Origin: Phytoseiulus persimilis
Taxonomy: Eukaryota; Arthropoda; Arachnida; Mesostigmata; Phytoseiidae
Length of the DNA stretch: 64,000 nt
Assembly: GCA_037576195.1 (NCBI GenBank)
Contig: CM075102.1
Location: 19,464,745-19,528,744 of the forward strand
Direction: 5' to 3'
Part shown: piece by piece, positions 47,960 through 59,312 of the stretch
Layout: every line of letters starts with the position of its first letter
Numbering within the stretch: the stretch's first letter is position 1
Translations under genes and position numbers: made by a program
Notes under the pieces: generated by a model
Databases searched by the model: none
The model's input: only the letters and a program-made list of their open reading frames with translations
What the model was told of the DNA's origin: nothing

Positions 47960-50740
47960 GAGTCTCGGTATCGATTCACACAACAAAGCATGATAGCGGG
48001 GACACCTTCCCCACAAAACGTGCACACACATTCGTCGTTTAGTGTGTGGCGTCTGGGGGTGATGCAGAGCTTGTGGTGGTAGACGTGCACCAGGTGAACG
48101 TGTGAATCAGTCTCTTTTTGGGAACATCGGCTTGCTCTCACTCTCTTTGCGTTCCATCATGGGGTCATCCTTCGCGAATTTCTCTCGTCTCCGCTACTTT
48201 TTGCTTCCACTCATCAATGAAAACCTGTTGTGCTATCGTCGATGTCGCCTTCACGTACAGTCTCAAGATTTCGACGAAAGCTGTGTAGATGCCAGTTGGT
48301 ATATACACATATCTGTTACGACTGCTCATGGGGATTCTGAGGACCCTCTTCATATATGAGCAGTAACATTTCTCCAGCGTGATGGAATCTCCCGGACTTA
48401 GGTGATGCCATAGTCTTCCCATCCCGTAGCCAAGTTTTGGCATTGCTTTGATGCTGAACAGCTTCTTTGCTGTGTCGACCGATAGGAGGTGGGGGTCTCG
48501 TATTCCGGCGTGCATAGCGGCGACTGTCTCAAAGCAGACTTTCTCGATATGGTTGGTGGAACAGGTTCCCGTCGTTTGCAGTCGGATGCCTGGGTACTTT
48601 GCGCTTGTCACGAACTCGATGCCCCCCTCTTCTCAGCTTCATGCCCATCGCCTTCTCTGGATTGAATCGCAGCTTCTCCCCATCGAGGTTGACTCCGACA
48701 ATCTCCAACATTTTCTGCAGTTGGTTTCGGTTCTTATGCATAATCAGGATATCATAAGCGAACATCACGATTGTTCCTGTCCTGAATTCGTCCTTTATCT
48801 TCCAGGGAAGGTCTGCGAGCAGCAGGGAGAATCCCGTGCAGCTCAATGGGTTCCCCTTGCGGAGTGCCCCTGTTCTGTGGAATATCAACTGTCACTCCTC
48901 CGCCAACATCCACTGTTGGAGAGTCTTGGTTGAAGACGCTCTCTATCACCCTGAGCATTTGTCCGTTGACTCCGGCTCTCCTGAATGCGTTCATCATTCT
49001 TTGACGGGGGCCAAATCGAACGATTCTTGGCAATCAATCAATACCGCGAACGTGTGTTCTCCAGGGCTGCTCAAGCTGCGTTCAATCTCAGACATGACCA
49101 CATGAATGGCGTCCTGTGTGCCGATGCCCCGTCCAAACCCGAACTGCTCCGGCGGCTGGTAATTCTCCATAAAGTATTCTATGCGTCTGATGACTCCTTT
49201 GAAGAACCTTCTTTTGAGCGTTTGTTCACTCGCGATTCCTCTGTATGGGTCCTTTTTTTGTCCGTAGGGTCTCCTGGTTTTCCCATGAAGAGTAGCGTGA
49301 GTTTCGCGTTGTGCCATGAGTCTGGAATTCTCCCGGTCTTCATGACGATGTTGTTGCGGAATCTTCCAAGGTCTCTCCGGTGACCGTGGAGTTTCGGCAA
49401 GCTCCTGTGCGCCGCTCTGGAGCTCAAAGTTCCTAGCGTTCCTGGAAGGCTACTAGAGCATTATTCCGGCCAGAGGATAAAGAGCCGAGAGAGCATCTTT
49501 GTCCATCCGAAATGAACGAGCCAACGTTGCACGTCGGCTTCGTGGAGCGAACATCACGGCGGTGTGGTCGACTGTCTGCCAGCAGCCTACAACACACAAG
49601 TTGCAAGTTGCAACCCGACCGTGAGCGACACGCACGCGGTGCAAGCGATACGCTTGCAAATCTCTAACCAAGTTCGCTTCGCGGAGTCCGGACAGGCAGC
49701 TGCGGCCAGTAGACCAACAACCTGTGTCTTTCCTGAAGGATTCCGAGGGAGTGCCTTCAGGATGCCTTTTATAACTTCTATTGACCACTGAGTGAGAGTT
49801 GATGAGCCATCCATCGAATGTGAGCGGCAGCTCGACTTGTGCTGCCGGTGGGTGTGGTATGCTTGCTGCTCTGACTAGCTTCTCTTCGTCTTCCAGTACA
49901 CACCGTTGTTTGTTGTCTTTAATGGTTCTGAAATATCGGCGTCTCGATTGACGGTATTCGTCCATTGCTTCTCCCGAACCGGTGCGCGCCTCTCGCGAGC
50001 AGACTCTCACTCTGTTCAGAAGTTGCCCACACTCTTTAGTGAACCAACGTTTCTTCTTTTTGTAAGGTTGTCTCTTCTGGAGCACTTTCGATAGGCCGGT
50101 CGTGGGACACGTTTCAGCCGCATTGACATCTTCATCATCTCTCGTCCATGCATTTAGGAGAATACCTTTGCTTACGATTCGCTCGAGTGCTAACATGTCA
50201 ACTCGACGGACGAATTTGTCCTCCCTTTGCATCCTCTGCCTTTCTGCGGCGTCTTCGGGTGTGAGATTCAACCGAAGTGGCAAGTGCTCTCTTGTGGAAG
50301 TGTTCAGGACTTCGATACCCGTCTCGCTATCACGTCGTTTGTGTAGTAGAGGTCTATGGTACTCCGTCCCCTATCGCTGATGTATGTGGAGTCTTATCAT
50401 CCGTTGAGCGAGTGCGATCCCACTGTCTTCATGATCTTGCATAGGTGGCTCCCTTTTGTGTTCCACCGCCACTGAGTCTACTTTCGAATTGGAGTCACCA
50501 GCCACTAAAACTCGTTCGGAGCGGTCAATGTTCGTTACCACCTCACCGACAATGTCTACTACGTCCACCGCTCCCAATTGCGGTCGAATATAGAACAGAA
50601 CAATCTCATGGTCATCGTTTTCAATAATAATATGGTTCCTACTCCTTCCCTTCACCTTAAATTGAATCAAGTGATTCTTGACGTAAATTGAGACACCTCT
50701 GATGGGTCTCCCACCTAGATCCGGTTCTTTCGCAAGCATG
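47960..50740 (-). pseudogene. LINE ORF2 pseudogene: endonuclease, reverse transcriptase, zinc finger
   Basis: Endonuclease: GRPIRGVSIYVKN, VLFYIRPQLGAVD and VLVAGDSNSKVD at 50700-50480, then RSTIDLYYTND in another frame near 50340-50370. Linker: KKKRWFTKECGQLLNRVR and EYRQSRRRYFRTIKDNKQ near 50030-49900. Reverse transcriptase: GRIPDSWHNAKLTLLF, PYRGIAS, EQFGFGRGIGTQDAIH, motif A AVLIDCQESFD (49018-49047), motif B IPQNRGTPQGEP, and motif C MFAYD (48751-48765). Motif C should be FADD, so a catalytic aspartate is replaced by tyrosine. Thumb: SIKAMPKLGYGMGRLWHHLS. The final finger is split by a frameshift (CVCTFCGEG, then HALLCESIP in a second frame). Several frame changes show it cannot make a working protein. 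Confidence 0.8.
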
Positions 50741-50884
50741 TGGTATCCAATATAGTCTTCAAGGACAGTTTCTTCTCTCAGAAATGTTTCAGGAGCGTGT
50801 CATCTCCGAGTTTCTCTGGAGGGCTTCCGAGACCCTAACAGTTCCAGAGGAGAACAGTTTTTCCTTCTTCTGGTTTTCCTGCTC

Positions 50885-51640
50885 CTAGCAACGCTGTCGG
50901 CTCTTGGACCCATTTCCGCGCGCCCTGGCCTCGTAGGCTCGGATCGCGCTCGTAATCATCCCCACCAGGTCGCTTTCCTCGCACGGGGGTAAGAATCTTC
51001 GCTGACTCGAACTCTCGCAGGGCGCGATGGTCGAGTTACGAATCGCAACTTGCCATGCCCTCTGATGCGCCAGGGGGAATGTCTGCTGACACGTTCTCCT
51101 TTCGTCGGTTCTCGCAGCCGTTGAGCTCCGACTTGGGGTTTCGCTGATGAACCTCTTCAAATCCGTTGCACCTGTGGCGGATTTCTGTCCGTATCCGGGC
51201 ACGGGTTGGCGGCCCTTTTCTCTCTTGCGGCCGTTTCTGCTGATTTCGAAGACGATGTTTTTTTTCTAAAAAAACTCGCCCCCTACGAGCCACCGCCTTC
51301 GAGACCGTCACGATACTCTCATCGAGGCCTGCGTGGGAACAGTAGACCCTGGCTGCCATGCTGCACTGCACTTGCCTGAGATTCATGATTTTGCACTTCC
51401 AAGGGTCTTGTTGCGACCTCATATAGTAGTTCGCGTCCTCTCAGATGAATATGGGGTAATACTGACCACAGTTGAAACTGGAGATTCCGGTCACGGATCC
51501 AGGTTCCAGGAGCCGTCACTCGGTCCGGGCTCTCGCTAACCCCGTGGGCGTGGGATGGCATGTATCCAGGGGTTCCGCGGCGCCACCGACGGTCGAGCGA
51601 GTCCGGGACCTGAGGTGCCGCGGAACCCCCTGGCTGCATG
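50885..51640 (-). pseudogene. Possible LINE ORF1 / 5' region remnant
   Basis: Overlapping minus-strand frames of 105-128 codons (51036-51422, 50885-51202, 51319-51639) lie directly upstream of the endonuclease, where ORF1 is expected. The sequence is basic and charged (KKHRLRNQQKRPQERKG), which would suit a nucleic-acid-binding protein, but no clear zinc knuckle, RRM or coiled coil is visible. The assignment rests on position only. Confidence 0.35.
51566..51633. repeat. GC-rich inverted repeat (hairpin), 19-20 bp arms
   Basis: CCAGGGGTTCCGCGGCGCC at 51566-51584 pairs with GGTGCCGCGGAACCCCCTGG at 51614-51633 around a loop of about 29 bp, with one G-T mismatch and one unpaired base. It lies at the putative 5' edge of the LINE. 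It could be a structured 5' untranslated region or the remnant of another inserted element. Confidence 0.75.
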
Positions 51641-53007
51641 AGGCTGCTGGGTACGCATGCGCCTCCGAATCCGGCTAGATTCGGATGGCCATCCTAGGTT
51701 GGCCGGATCCGACTTCGGATCGTCGAAACCGAATCATAAACATAACTTGTCGATATCCGAGCTTCTACTTGCATGTACGGCTTGTTTTCGGGAGTAAAAC
51801 GCTTGAATGCTCCGTTGGGGTCTCACACCATTTATGGCTCGGTGGCTCACTGAGGCGTTTTCCTATCTAAGCGAACTGATCCCCGAGAACCTTGAAGTTC
51901 CCATCAACCATTTAGTGGTATAGCATTAGGTGAACCGAAAAGGTCTGACCAGTATCTCGGCCTGGGATCATCCGGCCCCATGAGGCGCTCTGGGTCTGGC
52001 TGAGTTTTTATAGGCTTGCACCCCTGGTTGGAGAACCGTTCCTTCTGTCTTCAAAGACTGCGCCCTCATCTGGAGCTGGGCCGTCCACCAGCTGGCTCTT
52101 GGAGGCATGCTCCGGGTGTCCGGCGTGATCTATGAGAAGTTCACAAATCGAAAACATGCGTCAATTCGCTACAACTTTTTGAGACGGGCAATTCCCGCCG
52201 TGTATTCCTGGTACTCCATGATTATCAGTTGTGAATAGTGTTCGCTCGGACTTCATCGCAAGCCCCTCGGAGGAACCACATTCCCGGAAGGAGGTTCATC
52301 CCCTTGGTTTTGAGAGGGCTGTCCACGGCCTGCGCTTTAGCTCGTTAATGGTTGACCATTTCTTTGATAGAGAGTCTCGATGATCCCTAGTCTGTCGGTT
52401 GAGTCTTCGATGTCGAGTATCCAGGGAGCGAACACATCCCAAGTTCTGGCGATCCCAGCGACGGCTGTGAAATTATTCAGTCAAGTGTGACGGTCCTTGT
52501 GCCGACACCGGTGCACCGCTTCGGAAGTTCGAGCAACATGACGTTGAAGATCGCTGCATAGTCGCGAACTCTCTTCTAGACTTGTGCCTGAAATATTCGG
52601 AGAGACGTATTGTTGATTCCTTGGTACCCTATGGGAGCAGCGAGGATTCTCACTGTGGCCATCGACCAATGGAGAAGGCTCGATCCCATCTGATGAATAA
52701 ACTACGAAACACCAATGAAGTGGATTTGTCCAAACCGTCCTGATTTGCACACAAGAAAACCGTTAATCGTTTTTTGCTTGCTTCACCGCCGTGACAAGAG
52801 GGACTCATGAAGTGTACAGTTTTGCTCGGGAGCATCGAATTAAACAAAGAGGATTCGAGGGCATGGTAGAGCAACAGGTATGGCACTTCTGGAGGGTAGG
52901 CTTGTACTACTGGAATCAGCCTTCAACCTCCATTCAGTTTCTCAGTTCCTCCGCACATCTGCTTCGTTCTTGGAGCATTCCGAATCTTGAGCTTCAGGAG
53001 AAACTTA
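51641..53007. other. No gene recognised
   Basis: A GGATTC-type palindrome cluster lies at 51665-51735, including CCGAATCCGGCTAGATTCGG and ATGGCCAT. The remainder has only short open frames without domains. Confidence 0.5.
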
Positions 53008-53367
53008 TCAGACGCCTTTGAGCCGTTGATACTCATAGCATAGACTATATTTTACGTCGCCTTGACAACACGGAGTCGTCGATGAGGAGACGAGGATTCG
53101 CATCTTGGGCGAGTTGACTACGATTTTTTTTACACATCGCTTCAACGTTAAGATAGAGTCACTCTGCAGATCCGCTACTTTGATATCGCCAGACTCTCCT
53201 TCAATTCTCCAAGCGCGTCCAGTAGCTTGAGTTTGTACTTCAATGAGACCCAAATGTTCCCGTGGGATCGGGAACCGAAGCGTGCACGGCTCCGGAACCT
53301 TAAAACTCCTCCTGAGGTTCGGTTTCGTCCGGCGTGCGACGATAACGAGCCGTTTTCGAGGCTTCAC
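53008..53367 (-). CDS. Unrecognised 119-codon open frame, weak candidate
   Basis: The minus-strand translation has alternating hydrophobic and polar residues (HLGLIEVQTQATGRAWRIEG, SILTLKRCVKKIVVNSPKMR), reminiscent of beta-strand-rich proteins, and is less composition-driven than its neighbours. I do not recognise the family. There are no splice sites that would link it to other exons, and it partly overlaps a plus-strand frame that runs into the 45-bp-array element. It may be an exon remnant or a chance frame. Confidence 0.15.
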   Translation of the reverse strand: MKPRKRLVIVARRTKPNLRRSFKVPEPCTLRFPIPREHLGLIEVQTQATGRAWRIEGESGDIKVADLQSDSILTLKRCVKKIVVNSPKMRILVSSSTTPCCQGDVKYSLCYEYQRLKGV

Positions 53368-53604
53368 ACAGTGGCTCAGCTATGAGCTGCTTTACAACGA
53401 CATTTCGATTCCAGACTGCAACGCAACGAGCACATGCGTGATATATCAGCATCGCAGCGCCGTGAATAACACAGAGTTGCCACTTGAATCTCCGAACGAT
53501 TTGAGGCCGCGCTCGGAATCGGGGACGGGGGAAATTCACCGAGCTCCGCTCTCATGGAGCCGTTTCTGTTTCAGCCATTTTCGTGTCGGAGTTGTGAGTT
53601 ATAG

Positions 53605-54013
53605 ACGTACCAGGGGGCCCTCGGCCGACTGGAGTCGGCCGCGCTGTGCGCAGTTGGACGTCGTTCCCTTGCATCGAGGCATTTTCCTCTCTCTTCACTG
53701 TGTCAGCATCGTGGTTTTGAAAAGTATGGTCAGATTGGTTTCGGAATCCCCCCTTCAGACTTGGAAAGAAATGGTCAGATTGGTCCCGGAATCACCTCTC
53801 CAGACTCGGAAAAGTATGGTCAGAGCGGTCCCGAAAACACCCCTCAACGTTTTGAAAAGTATGGTCAGATCGGTTCCGGAATCACCTCTCCAGACTCGTA
53901 AGAGTATGTTCAGATTGGTCCCGGAAACACCCCAATATCTTCCAGAAAAAGTGCGGACAAACTGACTGACAAACTTACAGACGAAGCCGATTATATATAG
54001 TAAGGATAAGGAT
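53605..54013 (+). mobile_element. Dispersed 45-bp-array element, copy C (short)
   Basis: Head: GTACCAG, CGGCCGACTGGAGTCGGCC, GCGCTGTGCGC, TTGGACGTCG, GCATCGAGGCA, CTCTCTTCACTG. Core: about five to six 45-bp units, all of the divergent AAAAGTATGGTCAGATTGG kind that marks the edges of the long array in copy A. Tail: TTCCAGAAAAAGTGCGGACA, AACTGAC, GACGAAGCCG, ATTATATATAGTAAGGATAAGGAT. The final TAAGGA duplication resembles the short-repeat tails of non-LTR elements. This copy probably resembles the ancestral, unexpanded state. Confidence 0.85.
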
Positions 54014-57000
54014 CCGACGTGCTAGATCCGGAAGCTCCTGGTTTGGAAGACCTCAGCGAGCCTGACGCACCAGCTCAAACGCTCTGCCCCTGATTCACCT
54101 GCGGCTTGGGCATGTTTTAGTTTTGAGTCAGTCCCCTCGGAATCAGCACTGATCTCGGTGGAATCTCCTTTGTCGGCATCTTGTTTTGCCGAAGTTCGTT
54201 CGAGAACCGTTTGTACACTGGAACAATTCCGCATCGTGAGGTACCGCGAACGGCAGGATAGCCAGCCAACGCCAAGATGCGCAGAATTCGACGGGATTCC
54301 TCAGCGCGCGCCTCGCAGGACACGTTGACTTGCAACAGCGTCTGCTCCTGATCCCATGACAATTGCAAGCCATCGCTTGAGCGAGAGGAATTTTCATATA
54401 TTTATGAATGTTTTTTTATTCAGTATATTCTGACTCAGCCCCGGTCAGATAGTCGGTGGTGGATGGCCAGATCTCTTGGTCTGAAAGGCGGACAGTTTCC
54501 AAGCGCTGATGTCAGCATTAAAAACAGGACGAAGGATCGGCTTGCTTCGAAGCAACGGCGATACTCCCTCCATAGAATCGCAAGCTCGCGGCAACGATAT
54601 CTCCCAGATTTTCGAATTAGATTGCTCCGATATCTGAACGTTCAACCCAGGCCATGAGACGGACTTGAATTCGGAACGGAGCGTCGGGCCTCATGAAAGA
54701 TCATGTGGAGCAATCTGAAGAGAGATAATCTCTCGGTATCAATAATGAAATACCTGCGACCGAACTGAGAATTTGATCAGGGAAAAGAAGCCGTTGCGTC
54801 GCCGGCACGCATAGACTCGGTGCAGAAGTTCTTTCCAAGTGATACGAGTGGATCTTTACGAATCACGGCACTCGCTTTCCGTACCTCAAGCTCAACTTCT
54901 TGAATTTCTTAGGCTTCTTCGATTGAGACGCCGTCTCGATTGATACTTGCGCAATCATCAGTTTCCGGAAACCACATCTTGGGGCGGATATGATCTGCTC
55001 AGGACTTCCGGAAGCCATGCAAGGATGATGTTCAAGGGAAGATCAGAGCTTCCTTTCTGAATTCATGCGGAATCTTCCGAAGAAAGAATCTCACTCGCAA
55101 GCCGAGCAACATGGCTAACGCTGCACCACACGAACCGAGTGGATTTTAGGTTTTGTGGTTTCATCGAATGGTCTCCAATGAGAGCAGCATCTGGAGTCGA
55201 AACGAGGTGGCGAAACATACACAAAGAAGATCATCGTGGAGCAAGCTTTCATCTTCTACGAGCTCCGAATAATACTCCAGCTAAGTCTGGATATGGCTTC
55301 GTTATATACGGTTTTCACTGGCTGTGGCTGTTGGCTGATAAACATGGAGTCTCCCGGTTCTACCGACGCATGAGTTCCGGTGCTCATAGCGCAAGGATCT
55401 ACCGAATGGGGTTAATTCTGATGGTCATGTATCCAAAGTCAGGGCTCGCTTGGAAGAAGCTTGGTAGGCGGGATGCATTGGGGAGGCAAACGAGCCGCGG
55501 AATTTGGGGCGGGGTCTCCTCCATGCGTCCACAGGTAGTCCAAATGGGGAATCCACGAATTCGATGCGAATCGGACGGAGGTTCTCCTGGCAATAGACGC
55601 CATGAATCTGCGCAGATCGAGTCTGGAGTCACTCAGCCATCGGGGTCCGTGCTCGGTAGTCTGGGAGCTTGGATTGCTTCAGCGATGTATGCTTCGAAGC
55701 TCTGGGAGCGTTGTCGGCAGCTGTGAACGCATCGGACGCGATTGATGCGTCTGGCAAGCATTCTACAGGGAATTTCGTCTCCAGGTGTGGCATCCTTGTA
55801 GATCGCCCCAATCAAGGGAGCAACGATCCGGCTCGAGTGACTTGAGTGCAACCCGCATCGCTTCGATGCCGAGGAATTCACGAGATTGGGCTCCGGGGAG
55901 AACCGAAACGCGAGGAATCAAGAACAAGCAGGAACTTATTGGGTGATGTCAGAAGGAGACTCGTATGATGTGCTGAGGAACCGCCCCGGATACGAAAAAT
56001 ATATCAGGTCCCTGATGTATGCGACAGCAAAAGCTGTGAAACTCTTAACCATGACCTCCTCGGCGTTGGAGTGTCCGCGGTAGCTCCCACAATTGATTTC
56101 TTCACTCCAGCCCCACTCGAAACCGCCTCAATTTGGCCATGAAAATCTGTACTAGCCACGGAGGCCGCGCTCGCCACTCTACAATTCCACGCGCGAAGAT
56201 CTGTAAGGAACGTTCGCTATGCGTACCGATATCAACCATGTCATGCAGCGTTTCATGAGGTTCACTGTCGGTCCGCAACCGCGAATTCCACCAAAACGAG
56301 GGAGCCCAGGTTTCATGCCACGAATGTTCATGCACGCCATTTTTTTTTGTTCCGACGAAGATCGGAAAATGAACAGAAATCATACGCGTCCTGAAGAGGC
56401 ATAGCGTGGATTCCGAAAGAAAAACCACGTCCGAAAACAGAGGGATCGTCCTGGGTGAGTGGAGGTTGGCAATCCCGGACATTCAACTTGCCCTCCTCAA
56501 ATATGTATATGCAATGCATCCGTGAGTGATGTCGAAATCAGGGAAGGAGGTGAGAAATGAGATTGGAGAGAAGGGATTCAAAAGAGGAACTACTGGGTTT
56601 TCATCACGTTCGCAAGAACGGATCATTCTGCCAGATGACAGCATTTTCAGAGCAATCTCTGGCACGAGATGTGAATTCGTACTCGTCCTCATTGAGCGAG
56701 ATATCTCCCCATCCACCAGGCTTTTCCGAGAGGAACACAATGGATCTGTGCTTGACCGCCCAGAAAATGAGGTTCACTCAGGGCTGAATTATTTTCGGAA
56801 AAAGCTCGCGAACCCGACGAATCTAAAACTTGGCTGCCCATGGTTGGTGACCACTCCCAAGCTCGCGGGCTTTGTGTGTATAACGGCACAGCCATGAGGT
56901 GGGAATTTCATCTTCGGCGAGATGAGTCGCAGGTTTATAACCGCTAGACCGCCTTGAAGAAGATGTTTCACAGAAACCAGCAGCTTCCGAACCCGCGGTG

Positions 57001-59312
57001 CCCGCTCGCTTCACCCCTCTTGGGTATTCAGCAAAGCAACAGGGGTGCTATCGACGTGGATGCATTCGCTGGCACGGTCGTCGGAGTCGATTTGCTATCT
57101 ACGTCGCGTCTCTCTGTGATCGGCGGGTCACAGGGTTCGCCAAACCTCGAATCGGAAGAACATTTCTGAGGAGCCGTTCGCAATCACAGCTGAAAGAAGG
57201 CGCACAAGAAATCCATAGAACATTCAGTGATCTTGAAAGCGTCGAAGAATGCACACTGATTCAGAAAATGATCTCGGGGTGCTCGTGAGGTTCGGGAAAG
57301 TACTGTGAATGAAGGTACGATGATTGAAAAAAAAACGGGAAACAAGATTACGAATGATTTTCGGATCCGGTATCGTGATTGCACAGCTCATGGATGCACC
57401 CGAATGTCGGTGAAACTGATACCGGACTCGTCATTCCGGAAGAGCATCGACAACCAGACCTAAATACGCTCTCGAAGTCTACACAGAATCAACCGAACTC
57501 TTGGCGCTGGGATAACACCAGATCCGGTGGACGAGGGGGTCTCCAGAATGAGACAATGACGCTCTCTACACGAGCAGAGAATCTAAGACAGATTTTCGCG
57601 GTCTGCAATGCTCCATCCGAAACTCGGAAACGATTGAAATGCTCGAACAGCGATTATCCTGAGCCGACCTTTTGTCACTCATGAGATTCGTAATCCATAA
57701 TAACTCTATCCCCTGCGGTATCGACTGAGTCCTCGCATTCTCTGACTGAGTATTCGATTTCCCACGACTCATGCGCCTCAACTGAGCAGGATAGTAAACT
57801 AATTAATTGAGTCTCACTCTTTCGAGCTCACCGTAATTTCTAGGCGCCCGCAGAAATGGTGCATTGATGAGGCTCTCGGCCCTTCCTCTCTTTTCGTATT
57901 CTGAGCCGACCCGAGTTCATCTTAATTGTGTTCTTGGAGGGTTAATCTGGCAAGACTCTCGAGGGCTCCCCCATGCCTATTCTGAGCGAACAATGTGGAA
58001 AGTGAATGACCTCAGCAACAAAACAGCTACCCACCGCATAACCCTCTCGTCACGTTCGATATCCGCAGATAGTTCCGAGCTCTTCATTATTGCTAGATGC
58101 CTCATAGGAGTGAGACGTTACCTCTGCAAGCACGAAACCGGATTGTGATGTCGTCTTCCATACGAACCCGTCTAGGGGCTGCTGCTATCCCAATCCCCGG
58201 AGTCCAGGAGCCGATAGTGGAACATGACTTGAACCAACAGGTAGGCAATCAACTTTTACGTGCAGCTGCTGTAAATTGTTTCAGCCACTCGCTCGGCAAC
58301 GTGTGTTGTTGGAGAATGAGTAGGTTCTCAGGTGTATGTTCTCCCTCCTCTACAAATACTGCTCGCTGGAACAGATCCGGAATCTCACTACGTAGTGTAC
58401 GGAAGTCGGCTGTCGCCGTTCCAGAGAAACGATTGTGAGACTGTATCTTCGAGAGCTGCGTCTCGGTGAAGTACTTGCGGGATGGTGCTGATTGGCATTT
58501 GACCGTAAACAGCATGAGCGCTCGGAGAGACCAGGCAAGGACGTTTCGGCGTCAATTTCAAGTCCGTCTCTTCTGCCACGAACATACACCAAACAAGTAA
58601 TTTCGACAAGTCATGGCGATTTTGAAGCACTTTGGAAAGGAAAAGCGACTTGTCGCTAGTCTCCGAATTCCCAGAGCAGAACCGCAGGAATTTCGTGCAC
58701 AATTCGGGCCGGAACTTAGACCCAATCGTAAGGTTTCAGAATGAAATCGAAACGAGCCCGCTAGCCTTCCTGCGCCAACCGAGACGTTCGTTACATCATC
58801 CGACTTTGGAGTGTTAAGATGAGAAAAGCGAGTCCACATAAACGAATTATACATCACTCTTGCAATATGGGATGGGTTTGGGCTGCGGCACTGGTGAAGG
58901 AAATCTCTCGGGACTTATAGATATCAGCTGGAGATCGCAGAGTTCCGGCTATAACCTAGGGAACTGCACGCTGTTCCTCGGTTCTCTGCCAATATAGTCA
59001 GATGTACTTGAGCCGGTCCGATTGGATATGATTCACTTGATCCTCGAAGGTACGGAGCAGTGTTTGCGGAGATCTCTTGGGTTTGAATACGTTCCTGGAC
59101 CCTCCCAAGCCAGTTGCTCCGCTGGTTCGGATTTTCTCTCAGGTTTTGGACAGGGATTCCCACGTCGTTGCAGCCTGCTGGCTTCGCGCCGTCTCTGGAG
59201 GAGAACTTTAACTCTAACCCAACTTTTCCACCTCCAATTCCAGTTGCCACGCCTTGATGGAACGAAAATCATCTCGGACTTTCCCGGACAGTTCGGTATA
59301 GACCTGTGGCCG
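54014..59312. other. No gene recognised upstream of the transporter (about 5.3 kb)
   Basis: The longest open frame, 195 codons at 55139-55726 (plus strand), has no recognisable domain. Others are shorter. The region just before 59313 could hold the transporter's promoter and a 5' untranslated exon: an acceptor-like CGGTATAG lies 15 bp before the modelled start codon. No TATA box or initiator can be assigned with confidence. Confidence 0.5.

Larger units (their letters stand above)
47900..51640 (-). mobile_element. Decayed non-LTR retrotransposon (LINE)
   Basis: In minus-strand order there is a poorly conserved first region (51640-50885), an apurinic-type endonuclease domain (50740-50340), a linker, a reverse transcriptase (about 49430-48600), the thumb region (48611-48165) and a C-terminal CCHC-like finger (about 48020-47960). 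Frameshifts and stops separate most parts. This order is that of endonuclease-bearing LINEs. The clade is not clear by eye. The 3' end is near 47900-47950 and no clean poly(A) or short-repeat tail is evident. The 5' limit is placed near a strong hairpin at 51566-51633. Confidence 0.8.

Noticed and set aside
55139..55726. 195-codon plus-strand open frame
   Set aside because: No domain, no splice context and no composition shift relative to flanks. The opposite strand is almost as open, so it is probably a chance frame.
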